Shown: positions 61,872 through 64,000 of the stretch, piece after piece
How the letters are laid out: every line of letters begins with the position of its first letter
Position numbering within the stretch: position 1 is the stretch's first letter
Assembly: GCA_963513935.1 (NCBI GenBank)
Contig: OY740768.1
Coordinates: forward strand, 38,868,368-38,932,367
From: Aphrophora alni
Taxonomy: Eukaryota; Arthropoda; Insecta; Hemiptera; Aphrophoridae
Direction: 5' to 3'
DNA: 64,000 nt
Notes under the pieces: generated by a model
What the model was told of the DNA's origin: nothing
The model's input: only the letters and a program-made list of their open reading frames with translations
Database searches by the model: none
Position numbers and translations under genes: made by a program

Positions 61872-62070
61872 GATTAAATCACATACATTTAATTTTGGTC
61901 TCCAATTACATACTGTAAGTACTTTATACTATGTAAACTATTAAATTATTTAATAGCTCTTTAAGTTATGTAATAAGTTAAGAAGTTTGTACAAATATTT
62001 ACAAACCAATTGGGCTGTAGTGAGTGTGAAGTATCGCCCCCCCCTGAAGTGTTTCTCTAAGTCCCTTACA
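61872..62070. repeat. Dispersed repeat, copy 3 of 3, with rearranged end
   Basis: CTCCAATTACATACTGTAAG, then ACTATGTAAAC, matches 51107-51225 directly. The adjoining 62004-62070 (GTGAGTGTGAAG, then AGTGTTTCTCTAAGTCCCTT) is the reverse complement of 51037-51090, with an extra run of eight C here. Confidence 0.6.
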
Positions 62071-64000
62071 AAGATTTGTTCTCTGAAGTTTCATACAACT
62101 TTGAACAACTCTGTTAAGTCCACCACTGGTTCTCACTGGTTTCTCGTTTCTCGTTTTAACGTATAACTTTGGAAAGTTACTAAACAAATTATATTGTGTA
62201 TAGCTATAAAGGATCTCTTGATTCCAAGGCTTGAAAACAATATTTTATCGTCACCCAATTTGTAAGAGATATATAATATATTGACGTTGTATCATCTCAT
62301 TAGGTGTTCATATTAAAGTCAAATAGTTTTTCTTTACACCTTCACCAAACCAAATTCAGTTTGGACCCTCTATGTTTGAGATATATATTGATTATATTTT
62401 TTACCTCTTTGTATTTTTTCCCAACAACCTTTCTTTGATTTGATTGAAATTCTAATAATCTATGTAACACACTCCTCATTAGAAATTTATTATCGTTTAG
62501 TGTTTATTTCTTTGTACCCAGCTTTATTTGATTAATGACTGACTAGTATAAACAGACAGAAAGATACATATAAGTGGAAACATCAATTCCAAAATATACT
62601 ATATATGTGTGTTTTATTGTTGAATACTATAGAAAAAGCAATACAGTTTCCTTTTTATGTAATATAATTGAGGTAAAATAGTAAAATTACATTTTGGAAT
62701 ATTTAATTTTAAAATAGTGTAAAAACGTGTATTATTCAATTAATTATTTTTATCCACATCGGTCACTTTTTAAATTAAACCGTGAAATCAATTCTTTTGC
62801 AATTCAATTTTAAATAATGATTATCGATGAACGAAATAATTTTTTTGAGGTTTTGGAATAGGATAATACAATAAATGAAAACAGTTATTGAGGAAACACA
62901 TTAGGTTATAATATTTTTGTATTTTTATTTTTAGTATTTCATTATAAATTATAAAAGTATATAGAATTCATGTTGTTTAAAGTGAATTCATTTCAAGAAA
63001 CCTAAAGAGAAATTATGAACCAGTTTTTCTTTCATTCAGATATTAGTTAATGGTGGAAAATTTAGATATCGCATTGTAATCTCATGGTTCTCAACGTTTT
63101 CAGTCATCAGGAAAACAAGCATATCGATATATTTATACAAGCATATCAAACATTGCAGGGAGGTTTATGTGGTGAGAGGAATTTGTCAATAAAGAATATT
63201 TTCATTTACTGAGAATATTTTGTATGTAGGATGGGAATACTTGGCCACATTGATTGAGTTATGTTCACTTCTATATTTAATGACACTTACAGTTTAATTC
63301 ATGCTATTCGTCAGCTTATTTCAGAATATATAATAGAAGGCTTTATTATCTAAAATGATGGAAAATAAACTTGTAATGCTGAACATTATCTTTAAAACAA
63401 GGAAAATTTTATATTCAACGCTAAAACTCAAGACAACGCCACTTTATTTTTATGTTAACACAGAATTTAAGAAAGAGTAAGTGTTTATCATCTACTTACG
63501 TCAATGCCGTTCATTTTGTCTGTCGTATATTATAAATTTCGTAGGTTATACATTTTAGCTTTTGGCTTTACATTATATCAACTGTTTGTTTAATCTTTTA
63601 AGTTAGTTAAACATTCAATTTTACACGAAATTATAATCTGCAAATCTGTTGGTTCTGTTCTGTATGAATTTGTGCAAATATCTGACTTCCTTAAGAAGAT
63701 TTATATCCAGAGCCAGAGATTTATATCTTCACGTTTGCTTAATATATTCATAAAAGTTATAAATATACTTTCAGGAAAAAATACAAATTCAATATGGCCA
63801 TTTATTTGCAATAACCAAAAATTAGTAAGATATCAGTACAAAAAGACTTGCAAATCTCTAGTTATGAATGGAGTGTTTTTTGTGCATATAGTTAGTTTGG
63901 ATTACTAATGTTACATGATATCATTGAACTAACATAACGGTTAGTTCTATACCCGCAATACATACATTCTTGAGAAGACATCCTCGACGGTTAATCTTTA

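Larger units (their letters stand above)
60880..64000. other. Downstream of pseudogene D, no gene recognised
   Basis: Exons 3-5 of a receptor were looked for and not found. The stretch holds a tandem duplication (61320-61590) and a dispersed repeat (61872-62070). The frames at 61165-61371 and 63672-63908 show no family features. Confidence 0.45.

Overview
The window is nuclear DNA from an insect. It is strongly AT-rich, gene-poor and full of introns, microsatellites and decayed transposons. The only conventional genes I can support are members of one subfamily of insect chemoreceptors, gustatory-receptor-like seven-transmembrane proteins (7tm_7 type). I cannot assign the insect order. Four perfect TTAGG units at 2438-2457 match the ancestral insect telomere repeat but do not narrow it further.

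Gene layout. Three receptor genes have complete open models: A (+, 8227-14315, 367 aa), B (+, 29581-34335, 371 aa) and C (-, 40179-46871, 378 aa). All have five coding exons with the same splice phases: phase 1 after exon 1, phase 0 at the other three junctions. Exon 2 is exactly 770 nt in all three, exon 3 is 81 nt and exon 4 is 90 nt. The last short exon carries the C-terminal TYhhhhhQ signature. Around them lie decayed copies: a pseudogene at 58608-60879 (+), an exon-2 relic at 20240-20605 (-), an intron-3/exon-4 relic at 25800-26150 (+), and a promoter plus exon-1 relic at 52355-52588 (+). This is a birth-and-death receptor cluster with members on both strands.

Mobile DNA. The left edge (1-1466, -) holds the reverse transcriptase and RNase H part of a 5'-truncated non-LTR retrotransposon with an open frame. 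A decayed RNase H fragment of another lies at about 48540-49300 (-). A retrotransposon 3' end with poly(A) and a 14-bp target-site duplication is at 53776-54065 (-). A 233-bp insertion with 13-bp flanking direct repeats sits in intron 3 of gene A. Four fold-back or terminal-inverted-repeat elements occur at 16681-17109, 24339-24503, 28487-28960 and 44039-44574. Three families share a hairpin motif ending in CGAAACG that resembles half of the hammerhead-type motif known from Penelope-like elements.

Long GT/GA, CA/TA and TA microsatellites create several low-complexity reading frames that are not genes. I found no rRNA, convincing tRNA, CRISPR array or bacterial-type operon. The remaining intervals are AT-rich intergenic or intronic DNA. 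If there is a system here, it is the receptor cluster and how it expands and decays.
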